From Caryophanales bacterium UBA5026 (GTDB taxonomy: Bacteria > Bacillota_I > Bacilli_A > RF39 > UBA660): a DNA stretch of 64,000 bases. Location of the stretch: contig DICM01000020.1 in the NCBI GenBank assembly GCA_002416285.1, forward strand, positions 1 through 64,000. The letters run 5' to 3'. The stretch's first letter is position 1, and each line of letters starts with the position of its first letter. The notes below the pieces were generated by a model, which saw only the letters and a program-made list of their open reading frames with translations, was not told the DNA's origin and ran no database searches. Both the position numbers and the translations under genes were made by a program. Of the stretch, positions 16,496-26,394 are shown piece by piece.

Positions 16496-17554
16496 TTATA
16501 GATGGAACATCGATAATAATTCATTTATAAGATAAGCAGAGACACTGTATTCTTTGACTTCATCCGGTAATTCTGTACCTTTTAAAATTTTTATTTGTTC
16601 ATTTGCTTCTTCAATATCTATACTTTTTTGATAAGTATTGCTGCCATCACTAAATGTCCATGTAACAACACTTAGATTATCAATTAATGACAGCAATAAA
16701 ATAGAATATTGATTCATCTTCTTATCTAAAAAAGTACTATCTTCTAAAGTATAATTTTCTTCAAAGATAAAATTCCATTCATATGGTTGTTTTGAGGTTA
16801 TTAAACTATTTTTATAATTACCAAGAATCGTAGAAATGCTAAGAATATTAGCAATCCTACCGTTGGCAGACATATTGCCAACATATGGATTTTTATTTTT
16901 AAATAGATCATTTGCTATACTACTAATAATTTTTCCATCTTGCCAAACAAGTTCATCCGCAAAATAAATTTGATTAATATTTTTTAAGCTATAATTAATA
17001 TTAAAAGAATTATTCTTATTAAAAATCGATTCATAAGAACTATATGGAATGATATGCATTACTCCGTTTTCTATTTCAACATGAGCCTTATTAAAAACTT
17101 TTTCATCATTCAGTAAATTTCCAGAAATATAGATAGATTCATTACTCTCTTTTATATTATAAGATACATAATTATCTACTGCCCCACGAATAAAGAAATT
17201 CCATATAGACAACCCCAGTAGAAATATTATAAAAGCAATTGTGCAAACAACTAGCTGGATAATCACTTTTCTTTTTTCTTGATCTTTATAGTGGATTGTA
17301 TTTAAGATTGTTTGATCGCTCTTAACTATCAAATCTTGATCTAGAATCTTTTCTCCACTCAATAACTCATTAATCGTAATACCAAGTTCTTCACTAAGAG
17401 GTTTCAATAAAGACACATCGGGCATCGATAAACCTCGTTCCCATTTCGATACAGCATTTATTGAAACAGACATTTTTTGTGCTAGATCAGACTGCGTCAT
17501 ATTTTTACTTTTTCTAATTTCTGCGATAAATTCACCTATTTTCTGTTGATTCAT
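16496..17554 (-). CDS. XRE-family helix-turn-helix membrane protein
   Basis: A 352-residue protein: N-terminal XRE helix-turn-helix (~1-62, with KNMTQSDLAQKMSVSINAVSKWERG), a short linker, one membrane segment (~85-110) and an extracytoplasmic domain of ~230 residues without recognised family. This is a transmembrane-anchored regulator design. What it senses is unknown. I take the ATG with AAGGAG eight bases ahead rather than the longer frame that starts 24 bases upstream. Confidence 0.85.
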   Translation of the reverse strand: MNQQKIGEFIAEIRKSKNMTQSDLAQKMSVSINAVSKWERGLSMPDVSLLKPLSEELGITINELLSGEKILDQDLIVKSDQTILNTIHYKDQEKRKVIIQLVVCTIAFIIFLLGLSIWNFFIRGAVDNYVSYNIKESNESIYISGNLLNDEKVFNKAHVEIENGVMHIIPYSSYESIFNKNNSFNINYSLKNINQIYFADELVWQDGKIISSIANDLFKNKNPYVGNMSANGRIANILSISTILGNYKNSLITSKQPYEWNFIFEENYTLEDSTFLDKKMNQYSILLLSLIDNLSVVTWTFSDGSNTYQKSIDIEEANEQIKILKGTELPDEVKEYSVSAYLINELLSMFHL

Positions 17555-17644
17555 ATACTTGCTCCTTTTAGTATTCATTCTACTTAATTTTTACTAAAAA
17601 GTACACACACTGTTGGTTTAATTTATAAAAAATGGAATATATCA

Positions 17645-17673
17645 GTGAATAAAAAGTCCAATAATGGACTTTT
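17645..17673 (-). terminator. Terminator of the choloylglycine hydrolase-family gene
   Basis: Minus strand: AAAAGTCCA / TGGACTTTT (9-bp stem, 4-base loop), then TATTC. It overlaps the stop codon. Confidence 0.8.
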
Positions 17674-18652
17674 ATACTACATTTTTAAATTCAACTTCCC
17701 TTTTCAATTTACCAATAGAAGTAATCTGATTACTATTAACATCATTTATATTTACTCTAAATATTTGTGGATTATCATGTGTTTTAAAATAATAGTCTCC
17801 ACTCACTACATTCATAAAAACAGTATATTGCGTATAATCTGGAGTATCTCTACTGGTCATAACGACCCCTTTTGGAATTGATACACCATTTATTACATTA
17901 AAGCAATTAATTAAAGTTTGTTGATCATCTACAGGACTGACAAAACTTTTTTGAAACACTGTTTTCACAAACCTGGATGGTGAAGTATAATCTCCTGGTA
18001 AGCCAATTGTTCCTGCACCCTGTCCAAATGGCGTTATTGTAATATCTCCCCATGAGACAGTGGAAGATTGATACGGAGAAAGATTTAAATAATTTCTTAG
18101 ATTAGTCATATGCCAATCAAAAGTCGGACTATTTGCAAGTACTCCTACTTCATTTCTAAAAATACGTAATCCACCCGTTGTTTTTTCAATAGTAACAGTG
18201 TTACCAGATCTATCAGTCACAAACCAATGAAGAGGTGCAACAGCTCCTGTAACACTATCTTCCATTCCAACGATATTAACATGATTTATCGTCCTTACTA
18301 CTTCATCAAGTGATGAGCACTCCCCAAGTAGATATCCTACTACTTCAATAGAACCAATTGTTGGTTTTTGATCATTTATTTCAGTATCATATTCCGCATA
18401 TCCTTGAAAGTACAAAGCTGCCACTCCAATTCCCTTTTCGTTTATCCCATCAGCAAAAACAACTTTCCCTAAATCTTGTCCTGTTCCAATAAATTTATAT
18501 TTTGTCTCAAACACCATATTACTATAATTATTCTGAAAACTATAACCTCTTGGAACAATAAATACCTCAGGATCTAACTCATAAGAGAAATCCATATTTC
18601 TCCCGAAGAAGGCAGCTCCTCTCTTTGACTTTAACGAAAGTGCTGTACACAT
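17672..18652 (-). CDS. Choloylglycine hydrolase family protein (bile salt hydrolase / penicillin V acylase)
   Basis: A 326-residue N-terminal-nucleophile amidase. Cys2 directly follows the start Met, and Arg18, Asp21, Asn174 and Arg227 occupy the family's catalytic positions. The residue corresponding to BSH Asn82 (here Tyr81 in AALYFQGY) is a tyrosine, as in penicillin V acylases, so classical bile salt hydrolysis is uncertain; penicillin V or N-acyl homoserine lactone-type substrates are alternatives. No signal peptide. GAGGTGATAAT precedes the ATG. The gene is a single unit with its own terminator. Confidence 0.9.
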   Translation of the reverse strand: MCTALSLKSKRGAAFFGRNMDFSYELDPEVFIVPRGYSFQNNYSNMVFETKYKFIGTGQDLGKVVFADGINEKGIGVAALYFQGYAEYDTEINDQKPTIGSIEVVGYLLGECSSLDEVVRTINHVNIVGMEDSVTGAVAPLHWFVTDRSGNTVTIEKTTGGLRIFRNEVGVLANSPTFDWHMTNLRNYLNLSPYQSSTVSWGDITITPFGQGAGTIGLPGDYTSPSRFVKTVFQKSFVSPVDDQQTLINCFNVINGVSIPKGVVMTSRDTPDYTQYTVFMNVVSGDYYFKTHDNPQIFRVNINDVNSNQITSIGKLKREVEFKNVV

Positions 18653-18696
18653 ATTATCACCTCATATAGTAAATAATATGATAAAATTCTTTTTCT

Positions 18697-18729
18697 AAAA
18701 CAAAAATACTTTATCACTAAGATAGAGTA
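18697..18729 (-). terminator. Probable terminator of the comN-secDF-relA operon
   Basis: Minus strand: TACTCTATC / GATAAAGTA (9 positions, one mismatch) with a 5-base loop, followed by TTTTTGTTTT. It overlaps the stop of the last gene. Confidence 0.55.
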
Positions 18730-19427
18730 TCATCACTTACTTCTTCTATTTTAATTGGTAGCAAATCATGAAATAAAGTATTATCCGGAATATCATCAGA
18801 TTGATATTCTCCTTCAAAAGTAATGCGATATTTCTTACCGATTTTCATATTTGTTAAATCATGAATATCTACTGCTCCAAATAATGGTTCCATTTGCAAT
18901 CTAGTAAATAAAACATATTCCTTCTCACCAGTTTGATCGGTTATTCCTGTTCGTTCTTTTAATGTAACAATAGTCGTCGTTATTCTAGATGTTTTTTCTT
19001 GCTCTGTTAACTTTTCTTCTAAATACTTAATTTCATTCTTTTCACTAATACAGCTTTCCTCACAAGTATTAGAAAACTGTACATTTCTAGGATTATTTTG
19101 ATCACACTGCCAAACCTCATAAAATGCACCATAATAGTGAATTCTACTGTTCTCCTCTTTAGCGATTGCAAATACAGGAGCTTTATGTAAATACTTCACT
19201 ACGCCATAATCTATTACAACAATCATAAACAGAAACACAGAGAAAAATAAAATACTCATTCCTCTTTTCATTTGTTTAATCGACATCATTCCAAATACAA
19301 AACAAATGATACCTAATAATTCAAGCATAATTCTACCTGCATCCATATTATCGATATAGAATCCACCAATTATAAAAATTAATCCAACAAGAAAGAAAAA
19401 TTTTCCTTTTTCGTGTACTTTTTTCAT
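18717..19427 (-). CDS. Membrane protein of unknown function
   Basis: A 236-residue protein with three N-terminal membrane segments (within ~8-88) and a C-terminal extracytoplasmic domain of ~145 residues containing three cysteines (WQCDQNN, NTCEESC). I recognise no family. The frame continues upstream through the AI-2E-type permease gene, but the ATG at 19427 carries TTTGGTGATAGT, the start context used repeatedly here, and gives a sensible membrane topology. It is the last gene of the relA operon, though a hairpin precedes it. Confidence 0.7.
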   Translation of the reverse strand: MKKVHEKGKFFFLVGLIFIIGGFYIDNMDAGRIMLELLGIICFVFGMMSIKQMKRGMSILFFSVFLFMIVVIDYGVVKYLHKAPVFAIAKEENSRIHYYGAFYEVWQCDQNNPRNVQFSNTCEESCISEKNEIKYLEEKLTEQEKTSRITTTIVTLKERTGITDQTGEKEYVLFTRLQMEPLFGAVDIHDLTNMKIGKKYRITFEGEYQSDDIPDNTLFHDLLPIKIEEVSDDTLS

Positions 19428-19448
19428 ACTATCACCAAATAAATTATA

Positions 19449-19476
19449 ACATAAAAGAAGCTTATTAAGCCTCTTT
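19449..19476 (-). terminator. Hairpin after the AI-2E-type permease gene
   Basis: Minus strand: AAAGAGGCTT / AAGCTTCTTT, 10 bp with one G-U pair and a 3-base loop, followed by TATG. It may partly separate the last gene from the relA operon. Confidence 0.6.
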
Positions 19477-20535
19477 CTTTTTATTTTCTTTAATATCTTC
19501 AATCTTTTCAATAACATCCTCTTTAAAATACTTAATAGTTGTAATAATAAAGATTGCAAGTGGTAATGAAATAAAGATACCAAGAAGACCAAATAATATT
19601 CCACCGGCAAAGACTGCTCCAATTACAATAATTGGATGAATTTCTGTTGCTTTTCCATATACAAGTGGATTGATTAAATAACCATCCAGCGAAGAACAAA
19701 TTCCAAATGCAATAATTGTCTTAACAAATAAAGCAGGACTAATAACAAAGGCAGTAATAGCTGCTACTACATTAGTAAGCATTCCACCAAAATATGGAAT
19801 CAAATTAGAAAGCATCGCTAAGAATCCTAGTAAAATAGCATTCGGATGTCCAATAATTAAATAAACAGCACCATACTCAAATAATGAGATAATCATAACT
19901 TTTAAAAACCCAGTTAAATATTTTTTCATCTCACGATCAAGTAAGGCAACATATCTCAATGCTTTTTTTGATTTTCTTCGAAGAAAACGCTTTATCCCCA
20001 TTCTCATGTTATCCATATCAATTAAGAAGTAAACAGCAGCTGAAATAGCAATGACACCTACTGATAAATATTCCATAGAAACACCAATCATATTAACAGC
20101 ACCATCTGAGACATATTTTCCCAGTGACAGGATAATATCATTAAATGATGTTGAAAGTGATTCTTGAAGTGGTCCTAACTGTAGATCATAATCATGAGAA
20201 ACTTCTTTAAGGAACGTAATAATTCCATTGAATAGACTTCCTAATTGATTAAATAGTAATGGTACTACCAATACAACAAGGAAAATCATAATTCCTGTAA
20301 TCACAGATAAAACAATAAAAATAGCTAAAGACTTCGGTAATTTCTTCTTCATTAAATATTTGACAAATGGATGAAGTGCATATGCAACACCAAATGCTAA
20401 AAAGAATGGTAAGATGATTTTCATCAATGTCGATAAAATTCCAAGCCATAAATTTCCTGTTTGATAAAATAAATAGATAATCAATGCAAATATAGCAAAA
20501 TTAATCAATTTGTAATCAATTCTATTTTTAAACAT
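19465..20535 (-). CDS. AI-2E family transporter
   Basis: A 356-residue integral membrane protein with about eight membrane segments and the family's C-terminal region (NPLVYGKATEIHPIIVIGAVFAGGILFG). The family name comes from TqsA, but most Gram-positive members are permeases of unproven substrate, some of them sodium/proton antiporters. It starts 2 bp after the dtd stop and is therefore translated in the same operon. It ends with a highly charged C-terminal tail. Confidence 0.85.
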   Translation of the reverse strand: MFKNRIDYKLINFAIFALIIYLFYQTGNLWLGILSTLMKIILPFFLAFGVAYALHPFVKYLMKKKLPKSLAIFIVLSVITGIMIFLVVLVVPLLFNQLGSLFNGIITFLKEVSHDYDLQLGPLQESLSTSFNDIILSLGKYVSDGAVNMIGVSMEYLSVGVIAISAAVYFLIDMDNMRMGIKRFLRRKSKKALRYVALLDREMKKYLTGFLKVMIISLFEYGAVYLIIGHPNAILLGFLAMLSNLIPYFGGMLTNVVAAITAFVISPALFVKTIIAFGICSSLDGYLINPLVYGKATEIHPIIVIGAVFAGGILFGLLGIFISLPLAIFIITTIKYFKEDVIEKIEDIKENKKKEA

Positions 20536-20537
20536 TC

Positions 20538-20978
20538 CTAACGCCTACTTTCCAATATAATTGTCACTGGTCCATCATTCATGATAGACACTTTCATATC
20601 TTCGCCAAAAATTCCAGTTGCTACAGTAATATGTTCTCTTAACATGCTGCAAAATTGCTGATAATACGCATTTGCCTTTTCAAACTCCATTGCCTCAATA
20701 TAACTTGGCCGATTCCCTCTCGATGTGTCAGCATATAAAGTAAATTGTGAAATAGCAAGAATTTGACCATTTGTATCCTTTATAGAACGATTCATCTTCC
20801 CCTGTTCATCTGTGAAAATTCTCAAATTCAAAACCTTCTGAACAAGGGGTAATAAATCATCTATTGTGTCTTCCCTTGAAAAGCCAATTAATAAAACTAA
20901 ACCATGCTCTATTTCACCAACGATTTTTCCATGAATGGATACAGAAGAATTAAGACTTCTTTGTACAATAATACGCAT
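20538..20978 (-). CDS. dtd: D-aminoacyl-tRNA deacylase
   Basis: A 146-residue enzyme that removes D-amino acids (and glycine from tRNA-Ala) from mischarged tRNAs. The signature blocks are ISQFTLYADTSRGNRPSY and, near the C-terminus, NDGPVTIILESR, which contains the Gly-cisPro motif. The start codon overlaps the relA stop (TAATG), reproducing the conserved relA-dtd gene pair of Firmicutes. Confidence 0.96.
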   Translation of the reverse strand: MRIIVQRSLNSSVSIHGKIVGEIEHGLVLLIGFSREDTIDDLLPLVQKVLNLRIFTDEQGKMNRSIKDTNGQILAISQFTLYADTSRGNRPSYIEAMEFEKANAYYQQFCSMLREHITVATGIFGEDMKVSIMNDGPVTIILESRR

Positions 20979-23137
20979 TATTTAATAACTCTTTCCACTT
21001 CTAACACATCTGGTATAGAAGAAACATCATTCATAAATGACATAAGCGTATCCTTGTTTGCAACTAACAATGTAAGTTCGTAAGTGGACTCATCCTTTCC
21101 TGGATAAGTATTAACACTGCTTACTATGATATTATGATTAGAAGTCTTAGAAATCATACTAAGGAGAAGATTATCTGTCTTTAATGCGTGTACTAAAATC
21201 GTTGTTGGATATTTCTTTTCAATCGTTTCGTTCCAATGAACAGAGATTAATCGTTCATCAATATTTTGCATATTAGGACATGCTACTCGATGAACTGTAA
21301 TTCCATATCCTTTCGTAATATAACCGATAATTCTATCTCCTGGTACCGGTTTACAACAAGAAGCTATATTAACTTTAATTTCATCAATTCCATCGACAAT
21401 GATATCGTTTTTAACATGTGGTGGAACTACTTCTCTATTTTGTGTTTTCCTTAAAATAATTTCTTCTTTTTTATCGACATCGTTGGTAATTAAGTTAATA
21501 ACTGCACCAGATTGTAATTTATTATTTCCAATATTAATATAAAGATCTTCTAAATTACGAAGTTTATATTCTTCTAAAATTTTATCAATATTAGATTGTG
21601 ATAAAAATTCGTTGAAAACAAGTTTCTTTTTTCTTAATTCCTTATTAAGAATTTCTTCACCCTTCTTCTGATATTCTTCTTTATCAATACGGTTGAAGAA
21701 TGCTTTGATTTTATTCTTAGCACCGGTTGTTTTAGCCATATTGATCCATTCTCTACCTGGACCAAATGAATTCTTATTAGTATTGATTTTAATAATGTCG
21801 CCATCTTGTAGTGTATAGTCGAGTGGAACGATCGACCCGTTCACGATAGCACCTATCATGGTCTCACCAACTCGACTATGCACACGATAAGCAAAATCGA
21901 TTGGAGTTGCACCGTTTGGAAGTTCGATAACATCACCTTTTGGTGTAAAGACATAAATTACATTTTGAAACAAGTCTTCTTGAACAGATTGAACAAATGC
22001 TTCATCGTTCGATTCTTCTTTATTCAATTCCATAATAGAACGGAAAAATTGTAGTTTCTGTTCCATTTGATTTTGAACAGAAGGCTTATTACTTCCTTGT
22101 TCTTTATAAGACCAATGCGATGCGATACCACGCTCTGCAACGGCATCCATTTCATAAGTACGAATTTGCACTTCAAACAAATAATCGCCAATTCCAAAAA
22201 CAGTCGTATGAAGAGATTGATATAAATTGGTCTTTGGCATCGCAATATAATCTTTAAATCGTTTCGGAATAGGACGATATTCAGAATGAATTATTCCCAG
22301 TGTTTGATAACATTCTGATTCTGTCTCTACAAAAACACGAAGAGCAAGTAAATCATAAATTTCACTGAACTTCTTACCCTTATCTAATTTTTTATAAATA
22401 CTAAAAATACTCTTAGCTCGACCTTTAATCTCATGTTTGATTCCCGCTGCATCTAACAAGCTAGAAACAGAATCCATCATCTTTTGAACAGATTCTTCTC
22501 TCTCCGTCTTCGTTTGATTTAATTCTTCTACAATATTAAAATAGACATCCGGTTTTAAATAACGCAACGAGAGATCTTCTAGTTCACTTTTAAACTTATT
22601 CATACCCAAGCGATGTGCAATCGGTGTTAGAATATCGAGAGTTTCTCTCGCTTTTTCCTTTTGTTTCTTTTCAGAGTGAACCCATAATGTTCTCATATTG
22701 TGCAAACGATCAGCTAGTTTGATAATAATTACTCGAACATCTTCACAAAGACCAACTAAAATTTTACGATGTGTTGCCACCGTCGCACTTGTTACACTAT
22801 CAAAATTAAGTCGATTAATTTTAGTAACTCCATCCACTAAGTTGGCAATTTCTTCTGTAAATGCTTTCACCAGTTCTTCTTTTGTAATATCACAATCTTC
22901 TAGCACATCATGAAGAAGCCCCGCACAAATCGTCGCGGTATCAGCCTGTACATCGGTTAAGATATAAGCTACATTTAGAGGATGATCAATATAATCTTCA
23001 CCAGTTAATCTCTTTACACCATAATGCATTTGATAGGCATAATCATATGCTTTACGGATTAATTCTAATTCTGCCTCGCAGTCGTTATAAAGACGAACTC
23101 GTTCTATAACATCTTCTATTACAATTGTGGTTTTCAT
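20978..23137 (-). CDS. relA: Bifunctional (p)ppGpp synthetase/hydrolase
   Basis: A 719-residue Rel/SpoT homologue governing the stringent response. The HD hydrolase domain is intact (His52, His76-Asp77, Glu80-Asp81 in LLHDVLED). The synthetase domain follows at ~230-345 with GRAKSIFSIYKKL and MPKTNLYQSLHTTV. Then come the TGS domain (VIYVFTPKGDVIELPNGA), a zinc-finger-type region with CCKPVPGD and HRVACPN, and a C-terminal ACT domain. Both enzymatic halves look functional. GAGGAGGTAAGAGG precedes the ATG; dtd is coupled downstream. Confidence 0.97.
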   Translation of the reverse strand: MKTTIVIEDVIERVRLYNDCEAELELIRKAYDYAYQMHYGVKRLTGEDYIDHPLNVAYILTDVQADTATICAGLLHDVLEDCDITKEELVKAFTEEIANLVDGVTKINRLNFDSVTSATVATHRKILVGLCEDVRVIIIKLADRLHNMRTLWVHSEKKQKEKARETLDILTPIAHRLGMNKFKSELEDLSLRYLKPDVYFNIVEELNQTKTEREESVQKMMDSVSSLLDAAGIKHEIKGRAKSIFSIYKKLDKGKKFSEIYDLLALRVFVETESECYQTLGIIHSEYRPIPKRFKDYIAMPKTNLYQSLHTTVFGIGDYLFEVQIRTYEMDAVAERGIASHWSYKEQGSNKPSVQNQMEQKLQFFRSIMELNKEESNDEAFVQSVQEDLFQNVIYVFTPKGDVIELPNGATPIDFAYRVHSRVGETMIGAIVNGSIVPLDYTLQDGDIIKINTNKNSFGPGREWINMAKTTGAKNKIKAFFNRIDKEEYQKKGEEILNKELRKKKLVFNEFLSQSNIDKILEEYKLRNLEDLYINIGNNKLQSGAVINLITNDVDKKEEIILRKTQNREVVPPHVKNDIIVDGIDEIKVNIASCCKPVPGDRIIGYITKGYGITVHRVACPNMQNIDERLISVHWNETIEKKYPTTILVHALKTDNLLLSMISKTSNHNIIVSSVNTYPGKDESTYELTLLVANKDTLMSFMNDVSSIPDVLEVERVIK

Positions 23138-23151
23138 CCTCTTACCTCCTC

Positions 23152-23739
23152 TTAAGCAGATTCTCTTATATCTCCATTTCTTTTTTCTGTTAGAGGTATA
23201 ATATTATCTGTTTTTATTTTTTGATGGTCTTTTTTATGTTTTACACCATCAACAGCTATCACTTTTCCTGAAGTTTTACGGTTCAAATACTCTTGGAAAG
23301 TCGCATATTTTGTAATATATTCAAATAATGAATCATTCTGACGTATTTTATCATAAACTCCCTGTAATGATTCATCGTTTAAACAAAGCTCATGTGTTTC
23401 GTTAAATATCTTTTTTAAACGATGATATAATTCTTTTCTATTCTCATATTTTGCTCGATAGCAAGCGACTGCTATCATATCTTCTGTAATTTTAAGCTCA
23501 GCAAAACATTCAACAATCTCACAACCATACTTTGGAACTTTATAAAAATTATTTTCAAATGGATAATTCAATTTTCCAATAAAAAGGTCATGTAGGAGAT
23601 GCTTTTGATGCATCTCCTCTGTTGTTAATTCTTGTTTTTTTGATAATTCATTCAATATCTCTAAAATGGCAGTTAAAGGGATTCTATAATAATCCCCATC
23701 TTTGATACATTTATAATTGTGGTTACTGTCTCGTAACAT
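23152..23739 (-). CDS. Hypothetical protein between secDF and relA
   Basis: A soluble 195-residue protein with no family I can name. It is mainly helical, with several Cys residues spread through the first 120 residues and a basic Lys/His-rich C-terminal tail (~160-190). It sits 11 bp after secDF and 14 bp before relA in a continuous operon, preceded by GGGGGGAT, so it is certainly expressed with them. Nothing in the sequence gives its function. Confidence 0.7.
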   Translation of the reverse strand: MLRDSNHNYKCIKDGDYYRIPLTAILEILNELSKKQELTTEEMHQKHLLHDLFIGKLNYPFENNFYKVPKYGCEIVECFAELKITEDMIAVACYRAKYENRKELYHRLKKIFNETHELCLNDESLQGVYDKIRQNDSLFEYITKYATFQEYLNRKTSGKVIAVDGVKHKKDHQKIKTDNIIPLTEKRNGDIRESA

Positions 23740-23750
23740 AATTATCCCCC

Positions 23751-26021
23751 CTACGAGTTAACCCCTTTTACTTTTAATTCTTCTGGTCCTTCTTCTGCAT
23801 ACCACTTCTTATGATTTTTTTTGCCAAGTTGTTTTTTTTCTAATAACATCCAAAGTTGACTGGCCATAAATAATGATGAATATACTCCAGCAACAAGTCC
23901 AAATAATAATGCAATATTAAAATTAAAGATTTCATTAGAACCCAATATAATTAATGAAACTACTGGAAGCAGTGTCATAAATGTCGTAATAATGCTTCTC
24001 GCAAATGTTTGACGTAGACTTAGATTTACGATATCTCTTAAATCCTCATATTTTTTTGGTTGATTATGATATTTCAATTTTAGGTTTTCTTTCATTCGAT
24101 CAAATGTAACAATTGTATCATTGATTGAATATCCGATAATAGAAAGAACGGCAGCTATAAAAATAGAAGTAATTTGTAAATGTAAAATAGCAAATAACGA
24201 GAAGATAAAGAATGCATCATGTAAAAGTGATACAATAGCTCCTACTGCATAACTGAATTTAAAACGAACAGATACATATAAAATGATTCCGACAATCGCA
24301 AGTAATAAAGCTAAGAAAGCATTTTTTACTAATTCTTGTTTTACCACATTTGAAACAACACCAATATCTGTCTCTGCTTCATATTTTTCTTTGAAGAATT
24401 GTTTTGCTTGATCAATCTGGCTTTCACTCAAATTATCATTCACTATAATACTAATCGAACCATCACTTAGAAATTCTATTTTTTCTAAAGAATAGTTTAA
24501 TTCTTTTAAATCATTTTTAAGTTGACTCTCTTTTACTGTTTGTTCTGTTTTAAGTGTGATATCAGAACCACCCTTAAATTCAATTCCAAGATTCACACCT
24601 TTTGAAAAAGTCATAATAATACCACCAACGAAGATGATAACAGATATCATTACAAACCATTTAGCTTGTTTTACGAAATCAATTTTTGAGAATGGGATAA
24701 TTTTATTTTCTTGAAATTTTTCAATTGTCTTTTTAGAAACGCCTAAGAATAAATTCGGTTTATCATCAAAATACCCTGTTTCCACAAATTTAGTAAGGAT
24801 AAGACGAACTAAGAATACCATAACAAACATTGTCACAAAAATACTTATTATCAACATCGTCGCAAATCCTTTGACAGAACTTTCTCCAAATATAAATAGA
24901 ATAACTGCTACCAACAAAGTAGTTACATTCGCATCGATAATTGAAGCTAACGATTCCTTATTACCTGCTTTGAAAGAAGCCTTGAGACTCTTTCCTTTTA
25001 GAAGTTCATCTTTCATTCTAGCAAAATTGATTACATTAGAATCGACTGCCATTCCTACTCCAATTACTAAAGCAGCAATTCCTGGAAGTGTTAAAACTCC
25101 ACCAATTAGCCAATTTGTTGCGAAAGTAAGAACTGTATAAATAATAATTCCAACTGTTGCAATAAAACCTGAAAAACGATATAGGGCAATCATTGAAACA
25201 ATAATCAATACTACTCCTACAATTCCTGCAATCATTGTTTTATCAAGTGATTGGGCACCAAAACTAGCTTCGACTGTCTTTGATGACAATTCGGTTAATT
25301 TAGTTGGTAAGCTTCCTGAGTTAATTAACTCTACAAGTGAAGTTACTTGTGATTTGGTAAAACTTCCATTTCCTTCAATAATAACATCACTAGCAAATCC
25401 TTGTGATACCCCTGCAACAGATAGACAGTTTGAAGAATCTAAATTCCCACAACTATTTTGTTCTGTTTTAAAGCTATCTTTGCCATCTTCAAAGTCTAAC
25501 CAAATAACAATTCGATTATCTGTTGACTCACTAATTTCTTTTGTAACCTTATAAAATTTATCTTTATCGTTAACACTGAGAGATACCGCTGGTCGTCCCT
25601 TTTGATCTGTTCCGACCTTTGCGCCTCCACTTTTAAGAACTTCTGCTGTCATTAGTAACTTATCGTTTGTATCACGGAAAGTTAAACTAGCAGCCTTACT
25701 TAAGATTTCTCTAGCTTCTAACACATCCGTTACTCCCGCTAATTGAACACGAATACGATTGTTTCCTTCAATGGTAATCACTGGCTCTAAAACACCCAGT
25801 GCATCAATACGTTTCATCATTGTTTTATAAGTACTGGTTACCGCATCTTTGGATACTGATTCTCCATTTAAACCTTTTACTTCATAAAGAACTTCAAATC
25901 CGCCCTTTAAGTCTAATCCAAATTTTTGATTTTTAATAATAGACGGTAATAAATAACCGAGTATCCCTACAAGTAAAATAACTAATAAACTATATAATAA
26001 CATTCCTTTTGATTTTTTCAA
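23751..26021 (-). CDS. secDF: Fused protein translocase subunit SecDF
   Basis: A ~756-residue fusion of SecD and SecF that uses the proton gradient to drive late steps of Sec export. The SecD half shows FGLDLKGGFEVLYEV near residue 30 and IVGVVLIIVSMIALYRFSGF; the SecF half shows GVNLGIEFKGGSDI and GYSINDTIVTFDRMKENL. Twelve membrane segments are expected. The frame opens at a TTG at 26042, but the TTG at 26021 has AAGGTGAG five bases ahead and starts one base after the comN stop, so I prefer it. Fused SecDF is usual in Bacilli. Confidence 0.93.
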   Translation of the reverse strand: MKKSKGMLLYSLLVILLVGILGYLLPSIIKNQKFGLDLKGGFEVLYEVKGLNGESVSKDAVTSTYKTMMKRIDALGVLEPVITIEGNNRIRVQLAGVTDVLEAREILSKAASLTFRDTNDKLLMTAEVLKSGGAKVGTDQKGRPAVSLSVNDKDKFYKVTKEISESTDNRIVIWLDFEDGKDSFKTEQNSCGNLDSSNCLSVAGVSQGFASDVIIEGNGSFTKSQVTSLVELINSGSLPTKLTELSSKTVEASFGAQSLDKTMIAGIVGVVLIIVSMIALYRFSGFIATVGIIIYTVLTFATNWLIGGVLTLPGIAALVIGVGMAVDSNVINFARMKDELLKGKSLKASFKAGNKESLASIIDANVTTLLVAVILFIFGESSVKGFATMLIISIFVTMFVMVFLVRLILTKFVETGYFDDKPNLFLGVSKKTIEKFQENKIIPFSKIDFVKQAKWFVMISVIIFVGGIIMTFSKGVNLGIEFKGGSDITLKTEQTVKESQLKNDLKELNYSLEKIEFLSDGSISIIVNDNLSESQIDQAKQFFKEKYEAETDIGVVSNVVKQELVKNAFLALLLAIVGIILYVSVRFKFSYAVGAIVSLLHDAFFIFSLFAILHLQITSIFIAAVLSIIGYSINDTIVTFDRMKENLKLKYHNQPKKYEDLRDIVNLSLRQTFARSIITTFMTLLPVVSLIILGSNEIFNFNIALLFGLVAGVYSSLFMASQLWMLLEKKQLGKKNHKKWYAEEGPEELKVKGVNS

Positions 26022-26022
26022 T

Positions 26023-26313
26023 TTACTCACCTTTTTCTTCAAAATAATCCGTTCTAGTTCGAGAATTTAATTTTCCACGAACATAAAGTTCTACTTGTTC
26101 CTCATCGACGTTAAAAACATCACTAACCATTTGATATAACGACAGATCAGAAGCATGTTTCCATTTCTTTTCAATCAAATAGTTCCATATATCTTCTTTC
26201 TCTAGGTATGCGTAATGATGTCTTCTCATTTCCTGCTGTTTTGCAGACAGTGCAGGTTTCATTCGTTCATAAAGCTGATCGGATGAATAAAATGTCAAGT
26301 CCATTGATTCCAT
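26023..26313 (-). CDS. comN: ComN-like post-transcriptional regulator
   Basis: A 96-residue protein of the ComN/YrzD family; in Bacillus it controls comE mRNA and localises to the division site. Recognised from the family-like helical pattern (WNYLIEKKWKHASDLSLYQM then VDEEQVELYVRGKL) and from synteny: Bacillus has comN next to secDF and spoVB, as here. It is the first gene of the operon that runs through secDF and relA. AAGGAG lies eight bases before the ATG. Confidence 0.75.
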   Translation of the reverse strand: MESMDLTFYSSDQLYERMKPALSAKQQEMRRHHYAYLEKEDIWNYLIEKKWKHASDLSLYQMVSDVFNVDEEQVELYVRGKLNSRTRTDYFEEKGE

Positions 26314-26394
26314 ATTACACGCTCCTTATACTAAACGGGTAAAGATTCACATATATATTATATATGAAAACAAGGGATTTTGAAAGGAGAAAAC

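Noticed and set aside
19428..19622. 65-residue N-terminal extension of the last gene of the relA operon
   Set aside because: It is encoded inside the AI-2E-type permease gene in another frame and is Leu/Lys-rich shadow sequence; the internal ATG at 19427 has a good Shine-Dalgarno.
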